Positions 51,493 through 62,425 of a DNA stretch of 64,000 nucleotides are shown here, in pieces. Each line of letters starts with the position of its first letter. The stretch's first letter is position 1. Both the position numbers and the translations under genes were made by a program. The notes under the pieces are model-generated. The model did no database searches. It saw only the letters and a program-made list of their open reading frames with translations, and had not been told where the DNA came from. The stretch covers positions 1 through 64,000 of the forward strand of contig CAYWXM010000043.1 of NCBI GenBank assembly GCA_964462595.1. Reading direction: 5' to 3'. The stretch comes from SURF-21 sp964462595. GTDB taxonomy: Bacteria > Actinomycetota > Geothermincolia > Geothermincolales > RBG-13-55-18.

Positions 51493-52881
51493 TCAGCCAG
51501 GCTGATGCGATGCGTGTTGCAGGATGGAGCGGGCGGCCACGATACCCGAGGCAGAGGCCTGCATCAGCCCGCGGGTGATCCCCGCCCCGTCTCCTATGGC
51601 GTAGAGGCCGCCTATCTCCGACTGCAGGTCCGCGCCCAGGCTCGGCCGCGAGGAATAGAACTTCACCTCGACTCCGTAGAGCAACGTGTCCCGCGCGTAG
51701 AGGCCCGGGGAGAGATGCTCGAGAGCCTCCAGCATCTCGAGTATGTCGCTGATATAGCGGTAGGGCAGCACGAAACTGATATCGCCCGGGGTAACGTCCT
51801 TGAGCGTGGGCACCACGGAGGAGCGGGATATCCGCCTTGGGGTGGAACGTCGGCCCGCCAGGAGATCCCCCAACCTCTGCACCAGTATGCCCTCGCCCAG
51901 GAGATTGGCCAGGCGGGCTATGTACTTGCCGTAGGCGATGGGCTCCTTGAAAGGCTGGGTGAAGGTGGTGCTCGCCAGGAGGGCGAAGTTGGTGTTTTCC
52001 GTGCGGCGCTCCGCGTAGGAATGTCCGTTCACGGTGAGCACGTCCCCGTAGCGCTCGACGCACACCTGCCCGTAGGGGTTCATGCAGAACACCCGCACGC
52101 GATCCTCGAAGCGGCGGGTGAAGTAATGCAGCTTGGGTTCGTAGAGGTCGTTGGTCAACGGCTCCAGCACCGGCGCCGCTACCTCCACCCTCACGCCTAT
52201 GTCCACCTGGTTGTTCTGTACGCTCACCCCCAGCCTCGCCATCTCTCCCGCCAGCCAGTCGGCCCCTTCCCTGCCGGGAGCGGCCACCACGCTGGGGGCG
52301 AGCAATTCCTCCCCGCCCGAGATCCTGACTCCTTGCACCCTGCCGCCTTCCACCAGGATGGACTCCACCGCGACGCCGGTCCTTCCCTCGACCTTGCCGG
52401 AGAGAAAATCGCGCAACCTCACCAGGACCTCGCGGCAGCGCTCGGTCCCCATGTGACGGAAGGGGCAGGGGGTGAGTACCAGGTTGGAGAGCACCGCCTT
52501 TTTCCTCCACTCGGCCACCTTGTCCGTCTCGTCGCCGAATACCTGCCGGGGAGCCCCGAACTCCAGCCAGAGCTGGTCCACGTGGTCTATGAGGTCCCGC
52601 AACATGCGCGTCCCCACGTATTCGCCCAGCCATCCCCCCACATCGGGAGACAGGGAGAGCTTTCCATCGCTGAACGCGCCTGCGCCTCCCCAGCCGCTGG
52701 TGATGTCGCAGGTATCGCAGTTGACGCACTTGCCGTCCCGCGCCGGGCAATCGCGTTTCTCGATATCCGCGCCCTTCTCCAGCATGAGGACGCGCAGGCC
52801 ATCCCTCTTCACCAGCTCCAGGGCGGTGAAGATCCCGGCCGGCCCGGCTCCCACGATGATGACGTCGTAGTTGTTATTCAT
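51493..52881 (-). CDS. FAD-dependent oxidoreductase (BFP0593/geranylgeranyl-reductase-like)
   Basis: A 462-residue flavoprotein: the N-terminal Rossmann DVIIVGAGPAGIFTALEL binds FAD, with DITSGWGGAGAFSDGKL nearby. The CVNCDTCDI pair resembles a redox-active or Fe-S CxxC. A second motif, AIGDGAGITRGLMQASASG near the C-terminus, closes the FAD site. This matches uncharacterised NAD(P)/FAD-dependent oxidoreductases annotated as dehydrogenases; the actual substrate is unknown. Intergenic repeat copy B separates it from clpB. Confidence 0.8.
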   Translation of the reverse strand: MNNNYDVIIVGAGPAGIFTALELVKRDGLRVLMLEKGADIEKRDCPARDGKCVNCDTCDITSGWGGAGAFSDGKLSLSPDVGGWLGEYVGTRMLRDLIDHVDQLWLEFGAPRQVFGDETDKVAEWRKKAVLSNLVLTPCPFRHMGTERCREVLVRLRDFLSGKVEGRTGVAVESILVEGGRVQGVRISGGEELLAPSVVAAPGREGADWLAGEMARLGVSVQNNQVDIGVRVEVAAPVLEPLTNDLYEPKLHYFTRRFEDRVRVFCMNPYGQVCVERYGDVLTVNGHSYAERRTENTNFALLASTTFTQPFKEPIAYGKYIARLANLLGEGILVQRLGDLLAGRRSTPRRISRSSVVPTLKDVTPGDISFVLPYRYISDILEMLEALEHLSPGLYARDTLLYGVEVKFYSSRPSLGADLQSEIGGLYAIGDGAGITRGLMQASASGIVAARSILQHASHQPG

Positions 52882-52912
52882 AAGTACTACCTATTCTAAC
52901 ATCGGAGGTATA

Positions 52913-53007
52913 CGTGCCAGGCCTGAGACATCCGGAAATGTCCAGGCGCAGGCACCGTCGTGCCGCAGACGGCACTGTCGCTTACGCGATGCAGGCTATC
53001 GGGCGTG
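52913..53007. repeat. Dispersed hairpin repeat, copy B
   Basis: CGTGCCAGGCCTG at its start, then paired arms around tccggaaatg (gacat/atgtc), gtgccgcagacggcac as a hairpin, and ctgtcgcttacgcgatgc and GCGTG at its end. It matches copy A at 8337-8470 and the fragment at 18-35. It lies in the gap between the FAD oxidoreductase and clpB. Confidence 0.7.
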
Positions 53008-53044
53008 AACCTTATGTTCGAGGGATATGGGGTCAGGTTTTGGA

Positions 53045-55660
<2,616 letters not shown>

Positions 55661-55980
55661 TTATCTCCACACCCTCTCAGCTTCTTATCGCTCACGTCCC
55701 GATCCGTAATCCGTCCGTCTGCCAACCCCCGCACCGATCTACAACCCGCAACTCGGGCCAGCTTTGCGTTCCGAGCCGCAGGCGAGGAATGTCAAGGCTG
55801 GCCCATTCCAACCAGGGCGGCCAGCGACGCGCAGCGCTGGGGCCAGCATTAATACTGGCCCCAGTCGCCATTACATATGAATGACGCCGGGTCCATAGGT
55901 TCCGAAACGGCATCGCAGAACCAACCTTCCAGGGCCGACGCTCAGCCGTTGGCCAGGATTCTCTTGACTCCCAACTCCCA
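55661..55980. other. Gene-free region between hspR and clpB with GGGCCAG dyads
   Basis: No coding sequence is convincing here. Two inverted repeats of the same word occur: GGGCCAGC 55755-55762 with GCTGGCCC 55797-55804, and GGGGCCAG 55839-55846 with CTGGCCCC 55855-55862 (8-base loop). The second could be a transcription-slowing hairpin, without a U-run. Confidence 0.5.
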
Positions 55981-56403
55981 TCACTTAAGACCGGGCCCGC
56001 GCCGCACTCCCCGCCTGAGCACCAGCTCCCCGCGCGGCACCGGCACGATGTCGTTGCGAAAGCTTTCTCTCACCTGCCGCACGCGGTCCTCCAGGCTCCA
56101 GCGCAATCCCTCGAGTTCTTCCTCCAGCGACTGCATACGGGCATGCATGCCCTCCATGCGCTCGCGCATGTCCATGATCATCTTCACCCCGGCCAGGTTG
56201 ATACCCATGTCCTGGGTCATTTCCTGGATCAGCCTGCATTGCTCTATATCCGCCTCGGAATACCTCCTGCGGTTATGCACGCGGGCCGGGTTTATCAGCC
56301 CTTTGCGCTCGTATATGCGCAGTGTCTGGGGATGTACGTCCGCCAGCCGCGCTGCTATGCTTATCACGTATACTGGCTCGTTGTAGGTATTTTTCGCGTT
56401 CAT
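55981..56403 (-). CDS. hspR: MerR-family heat-shock repressor HspR
   Basis: A 140-residue MerR-like protein: the N-terminal winged helix VYVISIAARLADVHPQTLRIYERKGLINPARVHNRRRYSEADI is the HspR type (the PARxxxRRRYS wing), followed by a coiled-coil dimerisation helix (MRERMEGMHARMQSLEEELEGLRWSLE) and a basic tail. HspR represses dnaK and clpB by binding HAIR repeats, assisted by DnaK. The frame opens at GTG 56406 overlapping ATG 56403; the latter is chosen. It directly follows dnaJ in the operon. A HAIR-like site is present at the dnaK promoter. Confidence 0.92.
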   Translation of the reverse strand: MNAKNTYNEPVYVISIAARLADVHPQTLRIYERKGLINPARVHNRRRYSEADIEQCRLIQEMTQDMGINLAGVKMIMDMRERMEGMHARMQSLEEELEGLRWSLEDRVRQVRESFRNDIVPVPRGELVLRRGVRRGPGLK

Positions 56404-56413
56404 CACATATCAC

Positions 56414-57553
56414 CTACCCCTCCAGGAATGCCCGGGGGTCTTCCTTCTCCAGTTCCTTCAGCTTCTTCACCAGTTCTTTTTCCTTGGCCGTGACTTTCTT
56501 GGGCACGACTATGCGCGCGGTTACTATCATGTCGCCATGGCCCTTGCTTTTCAGCTTGGGAACACCCTTGCCCCGCAAGCGGAACTTGCGGCCGTCCGAG
56601 GTCCCCGCAGGCACCTTCAACTTGACCTTACTGTTGATGGTGGGGATCTCCACCGTCGTCCCCATTACCGCCTCGGGGAAGGTTATGGGAAGGTCCAGCA
56701 AGATGTCCTTGTCCTTCCTCCTGAAAAATTTATGCGGCTTTACGTGTACGTTCACGTACAGGTCGCCCGGGGTGCCGCCCAGTTGGGCGGCCTCTCCCTT
56801 GCCCGGGAATCGCACCTTGCCGCCGTCGTTTATCCCCGCCGGGATCTTGACCTTGATGTTGCGCGTCATCTCCACCACGCCCGAGCCATGGCAGGTCTCG
56901 CAGGGTTGCTCGACTATCGTGCCCCTGCCGCCGCAGGTGGGACAGGGCCGCGAGAAGGCGAACGGCCCCTGGTTCTGGGAAACAGAACCCCTGCCCTCGC
57001 AGGTGGGACAGGTCTTGGGCAGGGTGCCGGGCTTGGCTCCGCTGCCCTTGCAGGCAGGGCATACCGTCCTGCCGGTCACGGTGAGGGGCACGGTTATCCC
57101 GGAAAGAGCTTCCTCGAAGGATACAGTAACGTCCGCCTGCAGGTCCCTTCCCTTGCGCGACTCCCGCCTCCTCCCGGTTCCCTGCCCCATGCCGCCGAAA
57201 AGGTTGAATATGTCTCCCAGGCCCCCCAGGTCGCCGAGGTCACCGGAAAAGTTGTAGGAACGTGAGCCGGGACTGGATCCCGTGCCCCCGAAACCCCCAA
57301 ACCCGGGACCCGGCCCACCCGCACCGGCGAACATGCCCCCCGTATCGTATTGTTTGCGCTTATCCGGGTGCGAGAGGACCTCGTAGGCCTCGGATATCTC
57401 CTTGAACCTTTCCTCGGAACTCTTGTCTCCCGGATTGGCGTCCGGGTGGTATTTGCGCGCCAGCTTGCGGTAGGCGTCCTTTATCTCTTTCTCAGACGCT
57501 TTCTTGTCCACTCCCAGTATCTTGTAATACTCTTTCGTCCCATTCACTTCCAT
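56414..57553 (-). CDS. dnaJ: Chaperone DnaJ
   Basis: A 379-residue type I J-protein. The J domain carries HPD in KYHPDANPGD (residues 36-38). A Gly/Phe-rich linker (GPGPGFGGFGGTG) follows, then four CxxCxGxG zinc motifs (CPACKGSG, CPTCEGRG, CPTCGGRG, CETCHGSG) and a C-terminal substrate-binding domain. It stimulates DnaK ATPase and delivers unfolded clients. It begins 140 bp after grpE; ten bases before hspR. Confidence 0.96.
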   Translation of the reverse strand: MEVNGTKEYYKILGVDKKASEKEIKDAYRKLARKYHPDANPGDKSSEERFKEISEAYEVLSHPDKRKQYDTGGMFAGAGGPGPGFGGFGGTGSSPGSRSYNFSGDLGDLGGLGDIFNLFGGMGQGTGRRRESRKGRDLQADVTVSFEEALSGITVPLTVTGRTVCPACKGSGAKPGTLPKTCPTCEGRGSVSQNQGPFAFSRPCPTCGGRGTIVEQPCETCHGSGVVEMTRNIKVKIPAGINDGGKVRFPGKGEAAQLGGTPGDLYVNVHVKPHKFFRRKDKDILLDLPITFPEAVMGTTVEIPTINSKVKLKVPAGTSDGRKFRLRGKGVPKLKSKGHGDMIVTARIVVPKKVTAKEKELVKKLKELEKEDPRAFLEG

Positions 57554-57693
57554 CCGCCTCTTTTGGGATCAGGCCTCGAATATCGAGTCCGCAACCCCCT
57601 CCAAGTAGTCATCCATTGATTTCTGTCTCTTTCGGCAGCCGGCCTCCCGTTCAAACATAAGAACTCGATATTCAAGGCCTGAGCCCATCTCTC

Positions 57694-58308
57694 TCAGCCG
57701 CATTTGCTCACCGTCGCCCGTGCCGGGCGCAGCAGGTTGCCCTTGTACTTGTATCCCTTCTGATGTACCTCCACCACCATATCGTCCTCGTGGTCGTCCG
57801 AAACCACCGCCATCACCGCCTCGCACACCTCGGGGTCGAAAGGATGACCGTAGGGATTGATCTCCTCCAGCCCCTCCCTCTTCAAAAGCTCCATGAGCTG
57901 CTCGTACACCATGCGCACGCCCTGGGCAAGCTTATCGTCGCATTCATCGCATGACTGCAAAGCCAGCTCCAGGTTGTCTATAACGGGGAGCATGGCGGCG
58001 ATGATGGAACGGTTGGCCTGATCGATGATGCGGGTCTGTTCCCGCAGCATCCTCTTGCGATAGTTCTCCAGCTCGGCCCGCTGTCTCTGGGCGTCATCCA
58101 GGTATTCGACCGCTTTTGCACGCGACTCCTCGAGCTGTTCCTCGAGGTCCAGAACGTACTCTTCCATCTCCTTCTTGGTCATCCCGTGCAGCTGGCGGCG
58201 GCGTTCCTCGTGGGGATCGACCAGGTCCCGCTCGCCCGCGGCGGCGTCGCCGGGCTTACCGGCCGCCTGTGCCTTCTTCGATTTTGCGTCTTTCCTGTCT
58301 TCGCTCAT
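57694..58308 (-). CDS. grpE: Nucleotide exchange factor GrpE
   Basis: A 204-residue protein with a disordered charged N-terminus (Lys/Asp rich, residues 1-38), a long coiled-coil (LEEQLEESRAKAVEYLDDAQRQRAELENYRKRM) and the C-terminal beta domain containing EGLEEINPYGHPFDPEVCEAV and VVEVHQKGYKYKGNLLRPARATVSK, the GrpE signature. It exchanges ADP on DnaK and serves as thermosensor. GAGGTGAGG precedes the start. It stands between hsp20 and dnaJ. Confidence 0.95.
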   Translation of the reverse strand: MSEDRKDAKSKKAQAAGKPGDAAAGERDLVDPHEERRRQLHGMTKKEMEEYVLDLEEQLEESRAKAVEYLDDAQRQRAELENYRKRMLREQTRIIDQANRSIIAAMLPVIDNLELALQSCDECDDKLAQGVRMVYEQLMELLKREGLEEINPYGHPFDPEVCEAVMAVVSDDHEDDMVVEVHQKGYKYKGNLLRPARATVSKCG

Positions 58309-58399
58309 TTATCCTCACCTCTTGTCCTTCCCCCTGCTCTCATGGAGGGGGCTGGTCGCCAGCGGCCAGCCCCCTGTCCATGCGTCTTGGGGGAAGAGA

Positions 58400-58870
58400 T
58401 CAGTCTTCCTTCTTGTCCTCTTCCACCTTGATGGGGATCTGCTTGGGCGCGGCTTCCACTGCCTTGGGCAGCTCTATGCTGAGCAGACCGCCCTTTACCG
58501 AGGCGGTCACCCTTTCCTCGTCGACCTTGCGCGGAAGGGGTATGTTACGCTCGAAGCGACCGTAGGCCCTCTCCATGCGGTGGTAGTTCTCCTCCTTGAC
58601 CTCGTTGGAGAAACGCCTCTCGCCCTTGATGTGAAGGACATCGTCGTCCAGCGATATCTCGATATCCTTCGCCTCCATGCCCGGCAGCTCTACATCCACG
58701 GTGATCTTGTCTTCGCTCTCGTGCATGTCGAGGGCAGGCGCCCAGATGGCCGCAGTCTCCACTGCCGCCGGTGTCTCCGCCCCCCTGAAGAAGCTGCGAC
58801 GGAAGAGGCTATTGACCTCGTCCTGCAGATTCATCAGGTCCCGGAACGGATCCCATCTTACGATAGCCAT
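58400..58870 (-). CDS. Small heat-shock protein Hsp20
   Basis: A 156-residue alpha-crystallin-type holdase. The N-terminal WDPFRDLMNLQDEVNSLFRR is typical, and the ACD spans about 45-140 (ALDMHESEDKITVDVELPGMEAKDIEISLDDDVLHIKGER). The conserved GGLLSIELPKA motif carries the C-terminal Ile-x-Ile-like anchoring neighbourhood (QIPIKVEE). It binds unfolded proteins without ATP and hands them to DnaK/ClpB. GGAGTGAGG precedes its start. Inserted between dnaK and grpE, an order not usual for the operon. Confidence 0.94.
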   Translation of the reverse strand: MAIVRWDPFRDLMNLQDEVNSLFRRSFFRGAETPAAVETAAIWAPALDMHESEDKITVDVELPGMEAKDIEISLDDDVLHIKGERRFSNEVKEENYHRMERAYGRFERNIPLPRKVDEERVTASVKGGLLSIELPKAVEAAPKQIPIKVEEDKKED

Positions 58871-58933
58871 TCTTCCTCACTCCTTTCTATATTAGAGGTT
58901 GCGTTAACATCCATGCGGACTTCCGTCCTGCGC

Positions 58934-60772
58934 TTACATCTCCTCGTATTCCGCCTCGTCGATAACCTCACCCTCGGCCTCCTCCGTGGCGCCGTAGCTG
59001 CCGTCGCCCTCGGGACCCATGTGCGGTGCTTCCGTGCCCGCCTGGGCGTACATGTGCTCGGCCAGCTTGTAAGAGGCCTGGGTCAGGATCTCCGTCTTGC
59101 GCCTGATCTCGTCGTTGTCCGATCCCTTGAGTGCTTCCTTGACATCCTCGAGCGCCGTTTCGATGGCCTTGCGGTCTTCCGGCGAGACCTGGTCTCCCAA
59201 CTCCCGCAGGCTCTTCTCGGTCGTGTACACCAGGCTGTCGGCGTTATTCCTTACGTCGGCCTCCTCGCGCTTGCGGCGGTCCTCCTCGGCATGGGCCTCG
59301 GCGTCCTTGACCATCTTGTCTATCTCGTCCTCGTTGAGGCCGCTGGAAGCGGTGATGGTGATCTTCTGCTCGTTGCCCGTGGCCATATCCTTGGCCGAGA
59401 CGTGCAGGATACCGTCGGCGTCGATGTCGAATGCCACCTCTATCTGGGGCACTCCCCGCGGAGCCGGCGGTATGCCCACGAGGTTGAAGTTGCCTATGAG
59501 CTTGTTATATGCCGCCATTTCCCTCTCGCCCTGATAGACCTTGATATCCACGCTGGTCTGGCCTTCGGCCGCCGTGGTGAAGATCTCGCTCTTGCGGGTG
59601 GGGATGGTGGTATTGCGCTCTATGAGCTTCGTGAACACGCCGCCCAGGGTCTCGATGCCCAGGGAGAGGGGGGTCACGTCCAGAAGCAGGACGTCTTTGA
59701 CCTCGCCCTTGAGCACCCCGGCCTGGATGGCGGCTCCCATGGCCACTACCTCATCCGGGTTTATGCCCTTGTGGGGTTCCTTGCCGCCACTGAGCTTGCG
59801 CACCATGTCCTGCACCATGGGCATGCGCGTGGAGCCTCCCACGAGTATGACGTGGTCGATCTGCTTGGGCTCCATGCTGGCATCCTTCAAGGCGCGCTTG
59901 AAGGGGCCCACACACTTCTCCAGCAGGTCCGCGGTCATCTTCTCGAAGTCCGACCTGGAGAGGTTCATGTCCAGGTGCAGCGGGCCTTCTGGCGTCGCGG
60001 TGACGAAGGGCAGGTTGATGTTGGTGGAATTCGTCGTGGAAAGCTCTATCTTGGCCTTCTCCGCCGCCTCCTTCAGCCTCTGCAGGGCCATCTTGTCCTC
60101 GCGCAGGTCAACCCCGTTGGAGGCCTTGAAGTCGTCGGCCATCCAGTCGATGATACGCTGGTCCCAGTCGTCGCCCCCCAGCTGGGTATTGCCCGCGGTG
60201 GACTTTACCTCGAAAACTCCCTCTCCTATATCCAGGATGGACACGTCGAAGGTGCCGCCGCCCAGGTCGAAGACCAGGATGGTCTGATCGCTCTCCTTGT
60301 CCAGGCCGTAGGCAAGGGCGGACGCGGTCGGCTCGTTGATGATACGCAGCACGTTGAGCCCGGCGATGCGCCCCGCCTCCTTGGTGGCGGTCCTCTGGGA
60401 GTCGTTGAAGTAAGCGGGTACCGTGACTACGGCATCCGTGATCTTCTCCCCCAGGTACTCTTCTGCGTCCGCCTTCATCTTCTGCAGGATCTTGGCCGAT
60501 ATCTCCTGGGGGCTATACTCGGCGTCCCCCAGCTTCACCTTCTCTGTCGTGCCCATCTTCCTCTTGATGGACGCCACCGTATTATCGGGGTTGGTCACGG
60601 CCTGGCGCTTGGCCACCTGGCCCACCAGCCACTCGCCCGTCTTGGATACGGCTACCACCGACGGGGTGGTCCTGCCACCCTCGCTGTTGGGTATTACGAC
60701 GGGCTCGCCGCCCTCGAGGACGGCAACGACCGAGTTGGTGGTGCCCAGGTCAATTCCTACTGTTTTCGCCAT
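58934..60772 (-). CDS. dnaK: Chaperone DnaK (Hsp70)
   Basis: A 612-residue Hsp70: the ATPase signatures GIDLGTTNSVVAV (N-terminus), LVFDLGGGTFDVSIL and ILVGGSTRMPMVQ are present, with the LLLDVTPLSLGIET linker region and the substrate-binding domain. A C-terminal acidic tail (VIDEAEYEEM) is similar to the EEVD-like tails of bacterial DnaK. GGAGGAAGAG precedes ATG 60772. It is the first gene of the chaperone operon, with a near-consensus promoter overlapped by a HAIR-like repeat upstream. Confidence 0.97.
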   Translation of the reverse strand: MAKTVGIDLGTTNSVVAVLEGGEPVVIPNSEGGRTTPSVVAVSKTGEWLVGQVAKRQAVTNPDNTVASIKRKMGTTEKVKLGDAEYSPQEISAKILQKMKADAEEYLGEKITDAVVTVPAYFNDSQRTATKEAGRIAGLNVLRIINEPTASALAYGLDKESDQTILVFDLGGGTFDVSILDIGEGVFEVKSTAGNTQLGGDDWDQRIIDWMADDFKASNGVDLREDKMALQRLKEAAEKAKIELSTTNSTNINLPFVTATPEGPLHLDMNLSRSDFEKMTADLLEKCVGPFKRALKDASMEPKQIDHVILVGGSTRMPMVQDMVRKLSGGKEPHKGINPDEVVAMGAAIQAGVLKGEVKDVLLLDVTPLSLGIETLGGVFTKLIERNTTIPTRKSEIFTTAAEGQTSVDIKVYQGEREMAAYNKLIGNFNLVGIPPAPRGVPQIEVAFDIDADGILHVSAKDMATGNEQKITITASSGLNEDEIDKMVKDAEAHAEEDRRKREEADVRNNADSLVYTTEKSLRELGDQVSPEDRKAIETALEDVKEALKGSDNDEIRRKTEILTQASYKLAEHMYAQAGTEAPHMGPEGDGSYGATEEAEGEVIDEAEYEEM

Positions 60773-61146
60773 TTCTCTCTTCCTCCTTCATTATTTGAAT
60801 AAAATCGTAACCGTGTCTTTAAGTTTAGCCATTTACTAATATAACTCTTGATAATATTAATGTCAAGACATCTGATAGCTTACCGCAACATCATTAATAA
60901 TACCTGCTTATCGAGGAGTTTATCAACCCTCTATAGGGATGTTTTTTCATTCCGGAAACCATCTTGTAACTGACTTTTCGGGGATATCCGTACGCCAAAC
61001 GGATTGACAGCTGTTTTTCCACATAATCCACCAAAGAGGGTTAAGACGAACAGGGCTGTAAGCGGCCGGCATCGGGGATGGTCTGGCGAGATGCGACCCT
61101 GTGGACCTCCAGGCACATGATGCCGGGGCCGCCATCTTGCCCGGCA
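60773..61146. other. Gene-free dnaK leader and upstream region
   Basis: 374 bp between dnaK and ubiA-like gene, distinctly AT-rich near 60800-60900 where the dnaK promoter and HAIR-like operator lie. No ORF here is credible. The remaining part (60900-61146) shows nothing else I can name. Confidence 0.55.
60838..60867 (-). promoter_or_regulatory. dnaK promoter with overlapping HAIR-like operator
   Basis: Minus strand: -35 TTGACA (60861-60866) and -10 TATATT (60838-60843) 17 bp apart. CTTGA-N11-TCAAG at 60847-60867 has the arm sequence and exact arm spacing of the HspR HAIR site (CTTGAGT-N7-ACTCAAG), lacking only the inner GT/AC. The operator overlies -35 and spacer, so HspR binding should block RNA polymerase. 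Confidence 0.8.
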
Positions 61147-62064
61147 TCAGTCCAAAACCGCGTTCACCCCGTAAACGAAATAGAAGATGAGCAGTCCCAG
61201 GATGGGATATACCAGCAGGCCGGCGTTGAATCGGATATGGGGCGGACGCCAAAGGAGGTGCATGCCGATGGTGAAAACGATGGCCCCCGGATAGGCCATG
61301 GCGATGAAGAGCTTGAAGATGCCAGGTGCCGGCAGGACGAGACTCAAGACCACCACGGGCAACATGAGCACGCACATGGGAATCATGGCGTCTATTGTAC
61401 GCTTGGCGCCGAAGACCACACCCGAGGTGCGGTAGCCCGCCTCCTCGTCAAAGGGCACGTCGTTGGCCATGCTGGGCATGTACAGGGTGGCCGAGAAGAG
61501 GAAGCCGAAGACCAGCGGCCAGGCCGGAGGCCAGGTAGAGGGGTTAACCGCCTTCCACCCCGCGATGAGCAGGACGACGGCTCCCACCCCGTTGGTGACG
61601 ATGTCCAGCACCGGCAGGTTCTTGAAGTGGAACCAGGGGTGGGAATAGAGGATGCCCAGTATGAAGACCGAGGCGAACATGTATATCGCGAACTGCATGC
61701 CGACCAGGAGGGAAAAGACCACGCACCCCACGCCGGTCAAGAGGAAGAGGAGCACGGTTTCCAGCTTGCTCATCTCCCCCGTGGCGAAGGGCTGGTCGGA
61801 CATGTGCAGGTCGCCCTTGTACATGTCGTTGTGCAGGCGGTCCGATTCAATATCGGCGTAGAAGTTTAGTGAGCTGGAGAAGAAAGAGCCGCAGAGAAAT
61901 CCCAGGTACATGAGGGCTATTTTGTAACCCGGCATGCTCCCGCCCGTGGCGGCGGAGGTAGCGAAACCCAGGGTTGTGGGAAATATGTAGATGAACATGG
62001 TCTTGATCCGGAAAAGTATGAAGTATTTATGCAGGAACGCTTCCAGGCGGGCCCTTCTATCCAT
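61147..62064 (-). CDS. UbiA-family prenyltransferase
   Basis: A 305-residue polytopic membrane enzyme with about eight to nine transmembrane helices. The two Asp-rich motifs of the UbiA superfamily are visible: NFYADIESD (first) and DVPFDEEAGYRT (second), which bind the Mg-diphosphate of a prenyl donor. It attaches a prenyl chain to an aromatic acceptor (quinone or heme-like precursor) or to another lipid; the precise acceptor cannot be assigned. ATG 62064 has GGAGAGAAG ahead. Isolated between dnaK and a DNA-glycosylase-like gene. Confidence 0.85.
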   Translation of the reverse strand: MDRRARLEAFLHKYFILFRIKTMFIYIFPTTLGFATSAATGGSMPGYKIALMYLGFLCGSFFSSSLNFYADIESDRLHNDMYKGDLHMSDQPFATGEMSKLETVLLFLLTGVGCVVFSLLVGMQFAIYMFASVFILGILYSHPWFHFKNLPVLDIVTNGVGAVVLLIAGWKAVNPSTWPPAWPLVFGFLFSATLYMPSMANDVPFDEEAGYRTSGVVFGAKRTIDAMIPMCVLMLPVVVLSLVLPAPGIFKLFIAMAYPGAIVFTIGMHLLWRPPHIRFNAGLLVYPILGLLIFYFVYGVNAVLD

Positions 62065-62425
62065 CTTCTCTCCTTCTGCCCCTCTCCGTTGCATCAAGTA
62101 AAACAGATTACGGGAAAGCGTTCAACAAGCCCCTCAAGGCAATGACGCGCGCGCAGATACACCTCGCCCAACGTGACATCGGAGAGATGATAAGGCAAGC
62201 GGGAATTTCCAAATCCAGCCACGATGAAGCTATGGGCCGCCTGGCGAGAGGCGCTGCGGAGGCGAAGAAGCTTATGCCAGCCATATCGCTTTACTCTACA
62301 GTTGATACCGACAACCCCCCCACGTGCCCGGTTGTACTCATCAAACGGCTTGCTCGGCCTTCTACCTCGCTTCACGGGTTTTCAAACCTCTCCGCCGTGC
62401 AACACATCGCAACGGTGCAGGCATC
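62065..62425. other. Gene-free region between ubiA-like and glycosylase-like genes
   Basis: 361 bp with no credible coding sequence. I see no recognised promoter or terminator, and no repeat. Confidence 0.4.

Noticed and set aside
60916..60946. Hairpin plus T-run near 60930 as terminator
   Set aside because: The CCCTCTATAGGG stem is only 4 bp and no plus-strand gene precedes it.
60931..61116. Short minus-strand ORF between dnaK and ubiA-like gene
   Set aside because: No ribosome-binding site, composition typical of non-coding DNA, no domain.
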